From Thermoplasmatota archaeon (GTDB taxonomy: Archaea; Thermoplasmatota; Thermoplasmata; Thermoplasmatales; GCA-001856825): 15,749 bases of DNA. Position 1 is the stretch's first letter, and each line of letters opens with the position of its first letter. Below are positions 1 to 6,395 of this stretch, piece by piece. The translations under genes and the position numbers were made by a program. The notes under the pieces are model-generated. The model made no database searches. It was not told where the DNA came from and was given only the letters and a program-made list of their open reading frames with translations. Location: NCBI GenBank assembly GCA_023379555.1, contig JAMCQR010000012.1, forward strand, positions 1 to 15,749, in the 5' to 3' direction.

Positions 1-929
1 GATGCAAGTTCTCCCCAAACAGCGTCCTCTCCCCCATCTGCATCTATCACGATGATATCACCCTCCTTCGCGCGGTCAATCGCCTCAACTGGTTTCGCCC
101 AGTCTCCGTTGACAGTCTTTACGGTCAAAGCTCTGCCAACGATTCTCGTGCCTTGCGGACTCCTCGATACTATTCCGTGAATAGCCCCTCCCCTGTGCAT
201 TGCGTCCGAAACATTGGAGGAAGACACCTTGGAGAGCGCCTCTACTATCTCGTCCTTTGAATACTTCCTGTACATGTCTCCATATTCTGCAACGCCGGTC
301 GCAATGACCTTTTTTATTGCTGCCGTCTCCTCAGTTACGTTCGGTGCCTTGGTAATAGCTCCGCCCACAATTATGATCGAGGCACCTCTCTTGATAACGT
401 CTGGGATGGACTGCTTGTTCAATCCCCCTGCAACCGCAATAGGAATCTTGGTTGCTGATACTACCCTCTCAAGAACTTTTAATGGGTTCTTCCCGATCAT
501 CTGCATGTCTATTCCCACGTGTTCGCAGAAGTATTTCACTCCCAATTTTTCCAGTTGTTTCACTCTCTCCTCCACGTTTTCCACCTGGAGGAGGTCAATC
601 ATTATCTCCGCCCCGTACTTCTTGCCGGCCTTCACTGCCTCAGTTATAGTCGGGTCGTCACTGATACCGAGGATTGTGACTATCTGGGCGCCACTCTTTG
701 CCGCGATCTCTGTCTCAAATCCTCCGACATCTGCAGTCTTCATATCTGCCACGACTACCTTGTTGGGAAAATTACGCTTTATCTCTCTTATGGCCTGCAA
801 TCCCTCACTCTTGATGAGGGGGGTCCCAACCTCTATCCAGTCGGCTCCGCCTTCAACGGCCTCTTTTGCAACCTGAAGTGCCCTGCTCAGGTTCTCGAAA
901 TCCAAGGCTACCTGTAAAACGGGTTCCAT
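1..929 (-). CDS. 3-hexulose-6-phosphate synthase fused to RraA-like domain (partial, C-terminus off window)
   Basis: The ATG is at 929-927, preceded by GGAG five bases upstream, and the frame is open for 309 codons to the window edge, so the C terminus is missing. Residues 1-210 form an orotidine-decarboxylase-like barrel: VALDF (7-11), GADWIEVGTP (28-37), the DxKxxD motif ADMKTAD (61-67) and VAGGLNK (166-172). These are typical of hexulose-6-phosphate synthase, which condenses formaldehyde with ribulose 5-phosphate or runs backwards to supply ribulose 5-phosphate. After a linker, residues about 225-309 are RraA-like: SSNVSDAMHRGG (237-248), IVGRALTVKT (263-272) and the start of a GEL motif (306-308). 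Archaea without an oxidative pentose-phosphate pathway commonly use this enzyme in reverse to make pentoses (established knowledge). The role of the RraA-like part is unknown; it lacks its end here. It stands divergent from the surface gene at 1137. Confidence 0.9.
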   Translation of the reverse strand, partial: MEPVLQVALDFENLSRALQVAKEAVEGGADWIEVGTPLIKSEGLQAIREIKRNFPNKVVVADMKTADVGGFETEIAAKSGAQIVTILGISDDPTITEAVKAGKKYGAEIMIDLLQVENVEERVKQLEKLGVKYFCEHVGIDMQMIGKNPLKVLERVVSATKIPIAVAGGLNKQSIPDVIKRGASIIIVGGAITKAPNVTEETAAIKKVIATGVAEYGDMYRKYSKDEIVEALSKVSSSNVSDAMHRGGAIHGIVSRSPQGTRIVGRALTVKTVNGDWAKPVEAIDRAKEGDIIVIDADGGEDAVWGELA

Positions 930-960
930 TAGTCTCCATCTAAAATCTAAAATGACTACT

Positions 961-968
961 TTAATGTA
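961..968 (-). promoter_or_regulatory. Possible TATA box of the hexulose-phosphate synthase gene
   Basis: Read on the minus strand, a TACATTAA element lies about 35 bases before the ATG at 929. A start of transcription about 26 bases downstream would leave a leader of about nine bases carrying the GGAG sequence. The match to the archaeal TATA consensus is weak. Confidence 0.35.
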
Positions 969-1110
969 TCAGGAAGGAACATTATTTCCATTAATTGCGT
1001 TTACGTCAGGAAAGTCAGGCCTTAATGACAGATATATGAGGTGATGAGAAACGTTATCAGCATTTTATTCGAATATTGTATTAATTTTTGAAAATTGTAC
1101 CAATAATTAG

Positions 1111-1118
1111 TTTAAATA
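1111..1118 (+). promoter_or_regulatory. TATA box of the surface glycoprotein gene (leaderless)
   Basis: TTTAAATA is centred about 22 bases before the ATG at 1137, and no Shine-Dalgarno sequence is needed to explain that start. The mRNA is probably leaderless or nearly so. The rest of 930-1110 is AT-rich and holds no convincing gene; three TCAGG words recur between 969 and 1020 with no clear meaning. Confidence 0.65.
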
Positions 1119-1136
1119 AGTACGAGTCAAAAGGAC

Positions 1137-2198
1137 ATGAGGTATTTGATTGTACTGATGTTGGCAGTGGTCATCAGCATGATGACTGTGCCTCTAGGGT
1201 CTGCCACCACCATGCACGCGACTATAGACACACAGACGGATGTCGCAAACGTGAACACAACCAGCAACTACGTGCTCTACTACACCTACCCTGCAGGGAG
1301 CAATGCTTCGAACCAGCTCAACGGTACAGCAATGTGGCTAAACGCAACTTCCTATGTGAATGCAACGACAAGGCAGGAAATACAGCAGGACATGAACCAG
1401 GTAGAGATCAACGGTAACACTTCAGCTGGTGGCGTAAATGCTACTGGGACTTCCAGCACAAACAGGACTGTAATTCATGTCATAAATGCGACCATTTCTT
1501 ACCACGTGCATGCATTCGCAAACCAGACAAACCTCACCGTCTACAGGAACATGACATTTCACCTGACTGCTACAAATATTACGAAGAAGACAGGAGGGAA
1601 TTCAACGGTAATAGACATGTCATGGAGAGCATTTGGTGTTCAGGGGAAACTGGAAAGCACATTCCATGGGAATCTAGCGGTGAAAATGCCATTCGTGAAC
1701 TTAAGTGTGAATGAAAGCATCACCAGCAATATTGACGTCAACGAACTTGGTGATCTGAGTCTGGGGCTTGGAAGCGGAAACTCGGGTTCGCTTGATCTCA
1801 GCGGGCTATTCGAACAGATAGGATTCAACGGCGATATTGCATCCTATAATACAGTAAATTTCCATGTATTTAGCAAACCATTGACCAGCTGGGTTAGAGT
1901 TTACGACAGCAGTGCGAATACAACAACTTTCTACTACAATGCCACGACCAACTATACTATAAACTCCACGATAAACGAAAATGGAAGCATATACACCCTG
2001 AAGCTCAGAATTGATCCTAATGCTGCCATGACGATGAACGGTGACGCAGAGGTAACGTCGGCGAATGATCTTGCCATTGTTTCTGCCTCAAATCAGGGGC
2101 TTTCCACAACTTACATAATTGGCATCGTAGTGGTAGCAGTCGTGCTGATAGGTGGCATTTCAGGTTACGTCATTAGCAGAAACACAAAGAAGAAGTAG
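1137..2198 (+). CDS. Secreted, heavily N-glycosylated membrane-anchored surface protein
   Basis: The product is 353 residues. An N-terminal hydrophobic signal sequence (about residues 3-23, ending near GSATT) is followed by a long polar ectodomain rich in Thr, Ser and Asn. I count 21 Asn-X-Ser/Thr sequons spread from about residue 40 to 285, which fits an N-glycosylated cell-surface protein of a wall-less acidophilic archaeon. A single transmembrane helix near the C terminus (TYIIGIVVVAVVLIGGISG) precedes a short basic tail, SRNTKKK, so the protein should be anchored in the membrane with the bulk outside. There is a small Gly/Ser/Leu stretch (LGLGSGNSGSLDLSG) in the middle. No enzymatic motif or cysteine pattern is visible, and I recognise no family. 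The ATG is supported by a TATA box at leaderless distance, and a T-rich terminator follows. The specific role is unknown. Confidence 0.85.
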   Translation: MRYLIVLMLAVVISMMTVPLGSATTMHATIDTQTDVANVNTTSNYVLYYTYPAGSNASNQLNGTAMWLNATSYVNATTRQEIQQDMNQVEINGNTSAGGVNATGTSSTNRTVIHVINATISYHVHAFANQTNLTVYRNMTFHLTATNITKKTGGNSTVIDMSWRAFGVQGKLESTFHGNLAVKMPFVNLSVNESITSNIDVNELGDLSLGLGSGNSGSLDLSGLFEQIGFNGDIASYNTVNFHVFSKPLTSWVRVYDSSANTTTFYYNATTNYTINSTINENGSIYTLKLRIDPNAAMTMNGDAEVTSANDLAIVSASNQGLSTTYIIGIVVVAVVLIGGISGYVISRNTKKK

Positions 2199-2228
2199 AA
2201 TTTTTTCTTTTATTTTTCTTAATTTTCT
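2199..2228 (+). terminator. Poly-T terminator after the surface glycoprotein gene
   Basis: Directly after the TAG stop the non-template strand carries runs of six, three, five and four T with no stem-loop. This is the usual archaeal T-tract termination signal and separates this gene from the next one. Confidence 0.7.
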
Positions 2229-2268
2229 CCCCAAAGACTGATCTTTATATCGACTTCTGGGAAAATCG

Positions 2269-2275
2269 TATATAG
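2269..2275 (+). promoter_or_regulatory. Candidate TATA box for the gene starting at 2312
   Basis: TATATAG at 2269-2275 would place the transcription start near 2298 and give a leader of about 14 bases that still includes the GAGGAGA ribosome-binding site. A second candidate, TTTATAT at 2244-2250, would give a leader of about 40 bases. Confidence 0.45.
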
Positions 2276-2311
2276 TGAAGTAACAGTTATTGCCTAATGA
2301 GGAGAGTCTAA

Positions 2312-2995
2312 TTGGAGACATCCACAAGAAAGAAAGTTACCATAGTTTCAGCGGTCGTTGCGGTCTTAATAGTCATTGCTGTGGTATCGCTCTACTACTG
2401 GGGACCTTTCTCACTGTATGGCAACAGCGAGAGACAGTTAACTCTGATTGCGTCTGAGGATAGCCAGAGCATAATATCTGGGCAGAACATCACTTTGCGA
2501 TTGGGAATATACAACAACGGACCTACGTCGATCTTCAACGTAAGTGACTTGTGGCCCACCATTGGAGGGGAGAAGATTCGACTTACTATCTCTCCCTGTA
2601 GCCTAGATATTCCTTATGGTTTTGCTGTTGTTCCGGGCAATGTTTCAAGCAGCTCCATCGTAACTGCAAAGCCCCTAAATATGTGGCAGCCTGGGGTGTA
2701 CATGTGCCCACTTATCTACATGGTGAGCAGTTACAAGATATTGGGCCTGAGCAGCAATGGGTACATCCTTTCCCAAGGCAATTCATTCAATTCATCTAGC
2801 AACTTACTAATACCAATCACGCTATCCAATGCAGTCACGTTTTCAGGATACTGGGCTCCCTCAAACTCCATCAACGGTTCATATCACTTCGTATATTTCC
2901 CAGCTGGCCAGTACACAGTTATAGTCGCCGACGAGTGGGGAGCGGTTGCATTCCTCCATTTCACGGTGACTTCATATATCATACTTCCTGTTTGA
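2312..2995 (+). CDS. Membrane-anchored extracytoplasmic protein of unknown function
   Basis: The start is a TTG at 2312. It is supported by GAGGAGA seven bases upstream and by the only nearby ATG (2297) being followed four codons later by a stop. The product is 227 residues: a short basic N terminus (METSTRKK), one transmembrane helix at about residues 9-28, then a beta-rich outward domain with five N-glycosylation sequons (for example N59, N76, N110) and two cysteines, C96 and C132, that could form a disulfide. The C-terminal stretch AGQYTVIVADEWGAVAFLHF resembles an ending I associate with other archaeal surface proteins. No catalytic motif is visible. It may work with the glycoprotein upstream, but a terminator separates them. 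Its last 24 bases overlap the end of the convergent Nop5-like gene. Confidence 0.75.
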   Translation: METSTRKKVTIVSAVVAVLIVIAVVSLYYWGPFSLYGNSERQLTLIASEDSQSIISGQNITLRLGIYNNGPTSIFNVSDLWPTIGGEKIRLTISPCSLDIPYGFAVVPGNVSSSSIVTAKPLNMWQPGVYMCPLIYMVSSYKILGLSSNGYILSQGNSFNSSSNLLIPITLSNAVTFSGYWAPSNSINGSYHFVYFPAGQYTVIVADEWGAVAFLHFTVTSYIILPV

Positions 2996-3781
2996 TCTCT
3001 TTATCTCCTCGACCCTCTTCTTCAGTTTTACGTCAGATTCAGATACAATTCCCACTAGGTCTGCCCTGGCGGCTTTCACTATTGCATTTGAATAGGCTCT
3101 GGAAATCTTGCCTGCATCGTTACTTGATGCCTTGTAGATGTCTGGAATTTCGTATATTATCCCGTGCTTAGGCGGTGTTCCCCTTCCCTTTCTGAACCTG
3201 AAAAAAGCCTTTTCAGCACCTATTATCTGCACCGTACTTGCCGAACTAAGGGCCAGATTCTTGGTTCCGCCAAACGACTTCAGCAATCTTGCAGCAACCT
3301 TGTACCCAACAATCTTCTTCAGATTGGGAGCGCTCCTATCGACGTATTCATCCAGTGAATGTTCCAACTCTTTTACAAATCCCCGAATCTCGGTCAAAAT
3401 TTTTGAAATCTGTTCGGAAAAACCGCTATTTACGGATGTCGCATACTTCATAAAAGTAGATGTTTCTTCCACTTTTTGAGCGAGAAAGTTTTCAAACTTC
3501 TCCATCTCATCGAGGGTGGTAATTATCTTTTCTATTAGCTGATCTTCCGTCAGTTTCGACGATAACAATTTCCTGTTCAGAAGTTCGAGGCTGTCGCGTA
3601 ATGCCGAATAGTCTATTCCTTTCTTCTTGAACCCGGGAGAGAGCGAGACATCCTGTCCATTGAAGTTGGATTTTCCGTTTTGTAGAATATCCAGATAGAT
3701 CGTAGAGAACTCTTCTTTAGTAATTGCTAGCTCTTTTCCTTCCCCTTTGAGTTTATCGACGGAAACTAGGTACAGCATCAT
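2972..3781 (-). CDS. Nop5/Nop56-like C/D-box sRNP core protein
   Basis: The Nop domain is clear in the C-terminal half: SAPNLKKIVGYKVAARLL (150-167), the signature IIGAEKAFFRF (187-197) and GTPPKHGIIYEIPDI (201-215), ending in a short lysine-rich tail. In the family this domain binds the L7Ae-bound C/D RNA, the coiled coil dimerises, and the N-terminal domain holds the methyltransferase fibrillarin, which 2'-O-methylates rRNA and tRNA. About residues 60-145 here look helical and coiled-coil-like. At 269 residues it is clearly shorter than usual archaeal Nop5 (roughly 350-420), mainly in the N-terminal region. The frame is open back to 3802, but a TATA box at 3801-3808 makes ATG 3781 or 3778 the likely leaderless start. 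Fibrillarin, often the adjacent gene, is not in the window. Confidence 0.88.
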   Translation of the reverse strand: MMLYLVSVDKLKGEGKELAITKEEFSTIYLDILQNGKSNFNGQDVSLSPGFKKKGIDYSALRDSLELLNRKLLSSKLTEDQLIEKIITTLDEMEKFENFLAQKVEETSTFMKYATSVNSGFSEQISKILTEIRGFVKELEHSLDEYVDRSAPNLKKIVGYKVAARLLKSFGGTKNLALSSASTVQIIGAEKAFFRFRKGRGTPPKHGIIYEIPDIYKASSNDAGKISRAYSNAIVKAARADLVGIVSESDVKLKKRVEEIKRSNRKYDI

Positions 3782-3800
3782 CCATTGAAAAATGGCTAAC

Positions 3801-3808
3801 ATAAATAC
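3801..3808 (-). promoter_or_regulatory. TATA box of the Nop5-like gene (leaderless)
   Basis: On the minus strand GTATTTAT is centred 23-26 bases before ATG 3781 and ATG 3778. This fixes the start downstream of the longest possible frame (3802), which would put the start codon inside the TATA box. Confidence 0.7.
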
Positions 3809-3850
3809 TTTGGTGACTCAATGGTCCGTAAACGTAACGTCTCTCTCAAA

Positions 3851-3858
3851 TATAAATA
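3851..3858 (+). promoter_or_regulatory. TATA box of the methionine sulfoxide reductase gene (leaderless GTG)
   Basis: TATAAATA is centred about 24 bases before GTG 3879. A protein begun at the upstream ATG 3792 would have this promoter inside its coding region. Confidence 0.75.
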
Positions 3859-3878
3859 ACAAATGTCAATCAAGGAAA

Positions 3879-4331
3879 GTGAGAAATGTAGATTTTGATT
3901 CGCTGCTTAATCTATTTGAAAATGAATTGAGTACTCAGACAGGTGACCTGGCAACTTTTGTTGTGAAATTTCTAAACAAAAGGGTTCCACACTACAACTG
4001 GGTTGGAATCTATATGATTGATGGGGAGAATCTCGTGCTTCGAACTTACTCGGGCCCTAGGGAAACAGAACACACCAAGATAAAGGTAGGAGACGGGATT
4101 TGCGGACTCGCGGCTAAAGAGGAGCTGACTGTCGTCGTACCCGATGTCTCAAAAGATTCTAGATACATTGCTTGCTTCCCGGAAACGAAGTCAGAGCTGG
4201 TGGCACCAATCTTTAGGGATGGGAAGGTAACTGGAGAAATCGATATTGACAGCGATTCCGTCGCCCCATTCTCGAACAACGACAAACATTTCTTAGACCG
4301 AATAATAAACTTAATAGGGATGAGGCTATAA
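3879..4331 (+). CDS. Free methionine-(R)-sulfoxide reductase, GAF-domain type
   Basis: The 150-residue product is one GAF domain of the fRMsr family, which reduces free Met-(R)-sulfoxide in the cytoplasm. Signatures are YNWVGIYMID (39-48), GDGICGLAA (71-79), VVPDVSKDSRYIACFPETKS (86-105), ELVAPI (106-111) and GEIDIDSD (119-126). Cys75 (ICG) and Cys99 (IAC) match two of the three cysteines of bacterial and yeast enzymes; the third, ten residues before the ICG cysteine, is a histidine (H65) here. The frame is open back to ATG 3792, but those 29 extra residues are not GAF-like and overlap the Nop5 promoter and start, whereas GTG 3879 sits at leaderless distance from a strong TATA box. It is divergent from the Nop5-like gene and 60 bases upstream of rpoK, with which it may be cotranscribed. 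Confidence 0.85.
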   Translation: MRNVDFDSLLNLFENELSTQTGDLATFVVKFLNKRVPHYNWVGIYMIDGENLVLRTYSGPRETEHTKIKVGDGICGLAAKEELTVVVPDVSKDSRYIACFPETKSELVAPIFRDGKVTGEIDIDSDSVAPFSNNDKHFLDRIINLIGMRL

Positions 4332-4391
4332 CTAAAGAAGAGGAGATTTGTGACAGCTTCAAGTATTATCAAGTATTCTACAGGTGGTTTA

Positions 4392-4583
4392 ATGTCTAAA
4401 AGAAAGTACTCTAAGTATGAGAAGGCTAGAATAGTTGGTGCTAGGGCCCTCCAAGTATCGATGGGGGCACCCATTATCATAGAGATCCCAAAGAATGTCA
4501 TAGACCCTTTGAGGATAGCTTTAGTCGAATTCGAGAACGGGGCAATACCGATGACAGTCAAGAAGAGATCGAGGACAAAGTAG
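4392..4583 (+). CDS. rpoK: DNA-directed RNA polymerase subunit K (Rpb6/omega homologue)
   Basis: The 63-residue product carries the Rpb6/omega signature [20 protein letters not shown] followed by APIII, then [20 protein letters not shown]. The subunit clamps and stabilises the largest RNA polymerase subunit. The frame stays open upstream to 4350, but ATG 4392 is preferred: it begins [13 protein letters not shown] like family members and has AGGTGG about five bases upstream, a good match to the archaeal anti-Shine-Dalgarno sequence. That makes this one of the few leadered or internal genes of the window. Seven bases separate it from the next gene, so the two are probably cotranscribed. Confidence 0.93.
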   Translation: MSKRKYSKYEKARIVGARALQVSMGAPIIIEIPKNVIDPLRIALVEFENGAIPMTVKKRSRTK

Positions 4584-4590
4584 GTTCTCC

Positions 4591-4974
4591 ATGAAGAACT
4601 GGAGCGGACACATAATTTTCCCTCAAACTTTTGAATGGAAACAGTTAGAGAAAAGCTTCCGCGGTTTGATGGAACTTTTTTTCAGGGAAACGAATGAAAT
4701 GGAAGATGAACCGGATCACAGGGATGTGATCATTATGCTTAATATGCAGGACATCAAGAACAACAGAAAACCTGAGGGCTACACAAGGGAAGGAAAATTG
4801 AGGATGATTTTTCCACTCGATAGGAAAGAGATAACCATACTGGCACCGCTGCCGGAGACTTATGTTAGAGACGTTTCAGAAGATATGAGCAAGTATCTCA
4901 TTTCGAAGAAGATCAGGCACGTCCTGGAATTCGACCAGATGAAGTATACAGCTTACAGGAAGAAGAGAAAGTAA
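4591..4974 (+). CDS. Hypothetical protein downstream of rpoK
   Basis: The product is 127 residues, soluble, highly charged and unrecognised. It has no signal sequence, membrane helix or cysteine. The middle is acidic (ETNEMEDEPDHRD), followed by beta-like stretches such as VIIMLN, KLRMIFPLD and EITILAPLP, and it ends in a basic tail, YTAYRKKRK, which could bind nucleic acid. The start lies seven bases after the rpoK stop, so the pair is probably one transcription and translation unit; a role tied to transcription or translation is only a guess from that position. It converges with the aminotransferase gene across a 65-base gap that shows no clear terminator. Confidence 0.75.
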   Translation: MKNWSGHIIFPQTFEWKQLEKSFRGLMELFFRETNEMEDEPDHRDVIIMLNMQDIKNNRKPEGYTREGKLRMIFPLDRKEITILAPLPETYVRDVSEDMSKYLISKKIRHVLEFDQMKYTAYRKKRK

Positions 4975-5039
4975 TAACTCTTGGACGGCTTAACTTTATT
5001 CTGCGATATCTGTACTAATCCCTGGACCAGAAGCTGAAA

Positions 5040-6179
5040 TCAAGCCAGGAATTCAACAATTCTTTTTGCACCCTCTTCTAGATCTTTATCTGAAAGGGCA
5101 AAAGACATCCTAACCTTATTTTTTCCAGATGGGCCAAAGCCAGATCCAGGTGTAACCAGAACCTTCTCCTTCTTCAGAAGTTTTTCTGAGAACTCCTCTC
5201 CAGTCATCCCGTTTCTCAGTTTAGGAAATGCATAAAATGTTCCAGCCGGTTGTCGGAACTCAATCTTGTCACTTTTTGACAGGATGGAGTTAAGGATATC
5301 TCTCCTCCTCATGAATGTGTTTCTCATATTCAGTGGAAAATTTGGATCATCAAAAGTCTTCAAAGCTGCATACTGAGAAACAGAAGGTGCACATGTGATT
5401 GTCTGTTGTTGGTACGAGTCTATGTAGTTTGTGAATTCCGGAGGAGGAATCAGGTAACCAATCCTCCATCCAGTCATAGCGTGACTCTTGGAGAAACCGT
5501 TGATCACAAATGTCCTGTCTTCCATCCCGGGGAACGATAGGGGCGAGATGTGCTTTCCCTCGTAAATGATGCTCTCATATATCTCGTCAGAAGCGACGTA
5601 CAGGTTGTGGTCGATTGCAGCATCAACTATTCCCTTCATGTCCTGTTGAGAAGCGACCCACCCGTGAGGATTTGAAGGAGAGTTGATTAGTATCAACTTT
5701 GTCCTATCATCTATCATCGCGTTGAGCGCATCAATATCGGGGCTCCCGTCCTCCATCGACGGAAAGTACCGGGGCACTCCTCCTGCTATCTTTATGATTT
5801 CGGGATAAGAGACGAAGCTCGGGTCCTGGATGAGAACGTTGTCTCCGGGATCTATCACGGACTGAACCGCCATATTGACCGCGAACTTAACAATCGTAAC
5901 TATCACGTTTTTCGGAACGACGCCCTTGCCAGTCATGGAACTATACTTCTGGGCTATCTTTTCCCTGAGTTCCTTGATACCGAGAGATGAGGTGTAGTGG
6001 GTCTTCCCCTCTCTTGCCTTTTGGGCTGCATAATCTATAACTCCTTCTGGCGTTGTGGCGTCGGGTTCTCCAACTCCAAACGAAATAGCTTTTTCTCCTT
6101 TCTCCTTCAGTTCAGCGAATTTGTTGTTCAGAGAAACGGTGGGAGAGGGCAATACTGCTTTGAACTTAATTGAAACCAT
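5040..6179 (-). CDS. Class I/II PLP aminotransferase, aspartate aminotransferase-like
   Basis: The 379-residue product is a full-length fold-type I aminotransferase of the AspC-like group, expected to move amino groups between amino acids such as aspartate and 2-oxoglutarate. Visible landmarks are FGVGEPDATTPEG (34-46), NSPSNPHG (166-173, with N170), SDEIYE (197-202, with D198 and Y201), the PLP lysine K231 in GFSKSHAMTGWRIGYL, and R357 in KVRMSF for the substrate carboxylate. Two oddities stand out. NPHG replaces the usual NPTG. VTIVKF at 94-99 replaces the normal VT-x-G-G/A-K loop that holds the PLP phosphate, so one residue is missing and both glycine-type positions are changed. The start is supported by a TATA box at leaderless distance. 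The exact substrate cannot be told from sequence. Confidence 0.88.
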   Translation of the reverse strand: MVSIKFKAVLPSPTVSLNNKFAELKEKGEKAISFGVGEPDATTPEGVIDYAAQKAREGKTHYTSSLGIKELREKIAQKYSSMTGKGVVPKNVIVTIVKFAVNMAVQSVIDPGDNVLIQDPSFVSYPEIIKIAGGVPRYFPSMEDGSPDIDALNAMIDDRTKLILINSPSNPHGWVASQQDMKGIVDAAIDHNLYVASDEIYESIIYEGKHISPLSFPGMEDRTFVINGFSKSHAMTGWRIGYLIPPPEFTNYIDSYQQQTITCAPSVSQYAALKTFDDPNFPLNMRNTFMRRRDILNSILSKSDKIEFRQPAGTFYAFPKLRNGMTGEEFSEKLLKKEKVLVTPGSGFGPSGKNKVRMSFALSDKDLEEGAKRIVEFLA

Positions 6180-6200
6180 TCCCGCTTATAACCGATTTTG

Positions 6201-6208
6201 ATATTTAA
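6201..6208 (-). promoter_or_regulatory. TATA box of the aminotransferase gene (leaderless)
   Basis: On the minus strand TTAAATAT is centred about 25 bases before ATG 6179, with no Shine-Dalgarno sequence between them. The element lies in an AT-rich stretch that could also have driven the now broken gene on the plus strand. Confidence 0.75.
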
Positions 6209-6395
6209 TTTTGATTAAGTTGGACTTCTACCCTCTCATTCTAGATGCACTTTTTCTTCATCAAGGGTTTGCACTGTTACCGCAAAATACTGTGTGATGT
6301 TGTGGAACGATGTGAAATCCTCATTGCTGCGTTTGATAGAGAAAATTCATTTTTTCACTTTCTTCATTTGGTAGAAGGGCACTCAACCCTAATGT

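Noticed and set aside
214..876. Long plus-strand frames opposite the hexulose-phosphate synthase
   Set aside because: They are antisense shadows of a strongly conserved protein on the minus strand and have no promoter or homology.
969..1020. Three TCAGG words as a possible short direct repeat array
   Set aside because: The words are only five to seven bases long with irregular spacing, so chance is the simplest explanation; there is no CRISPR-like repeat-spacer pattern.
1044..1091. A 15-codon frame starting MRNVISILFEY with GAGGTG directly before its ATG
   Set aside because: The Shine-Dalgarno-like bases touch the ATG with no spacer, there is no matching TATA box at a sensible distance, and the peptide has no recognisable features.
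3792..3878. Upstream extension of the methionine sulfoxide reductase frame to ATG 3792
   Set aside because: It would overlap the divergent Nop5 promoter and place its own TATA box inside the coding region; the extra residues do not look like part of a GAF domain.
4975..5039. Gap between convergent genes checked for a terminator hairpin or small RNA
   Set aside because: No stem-loop, long T-run or tRNA-like structure is visible in its 65 bases.
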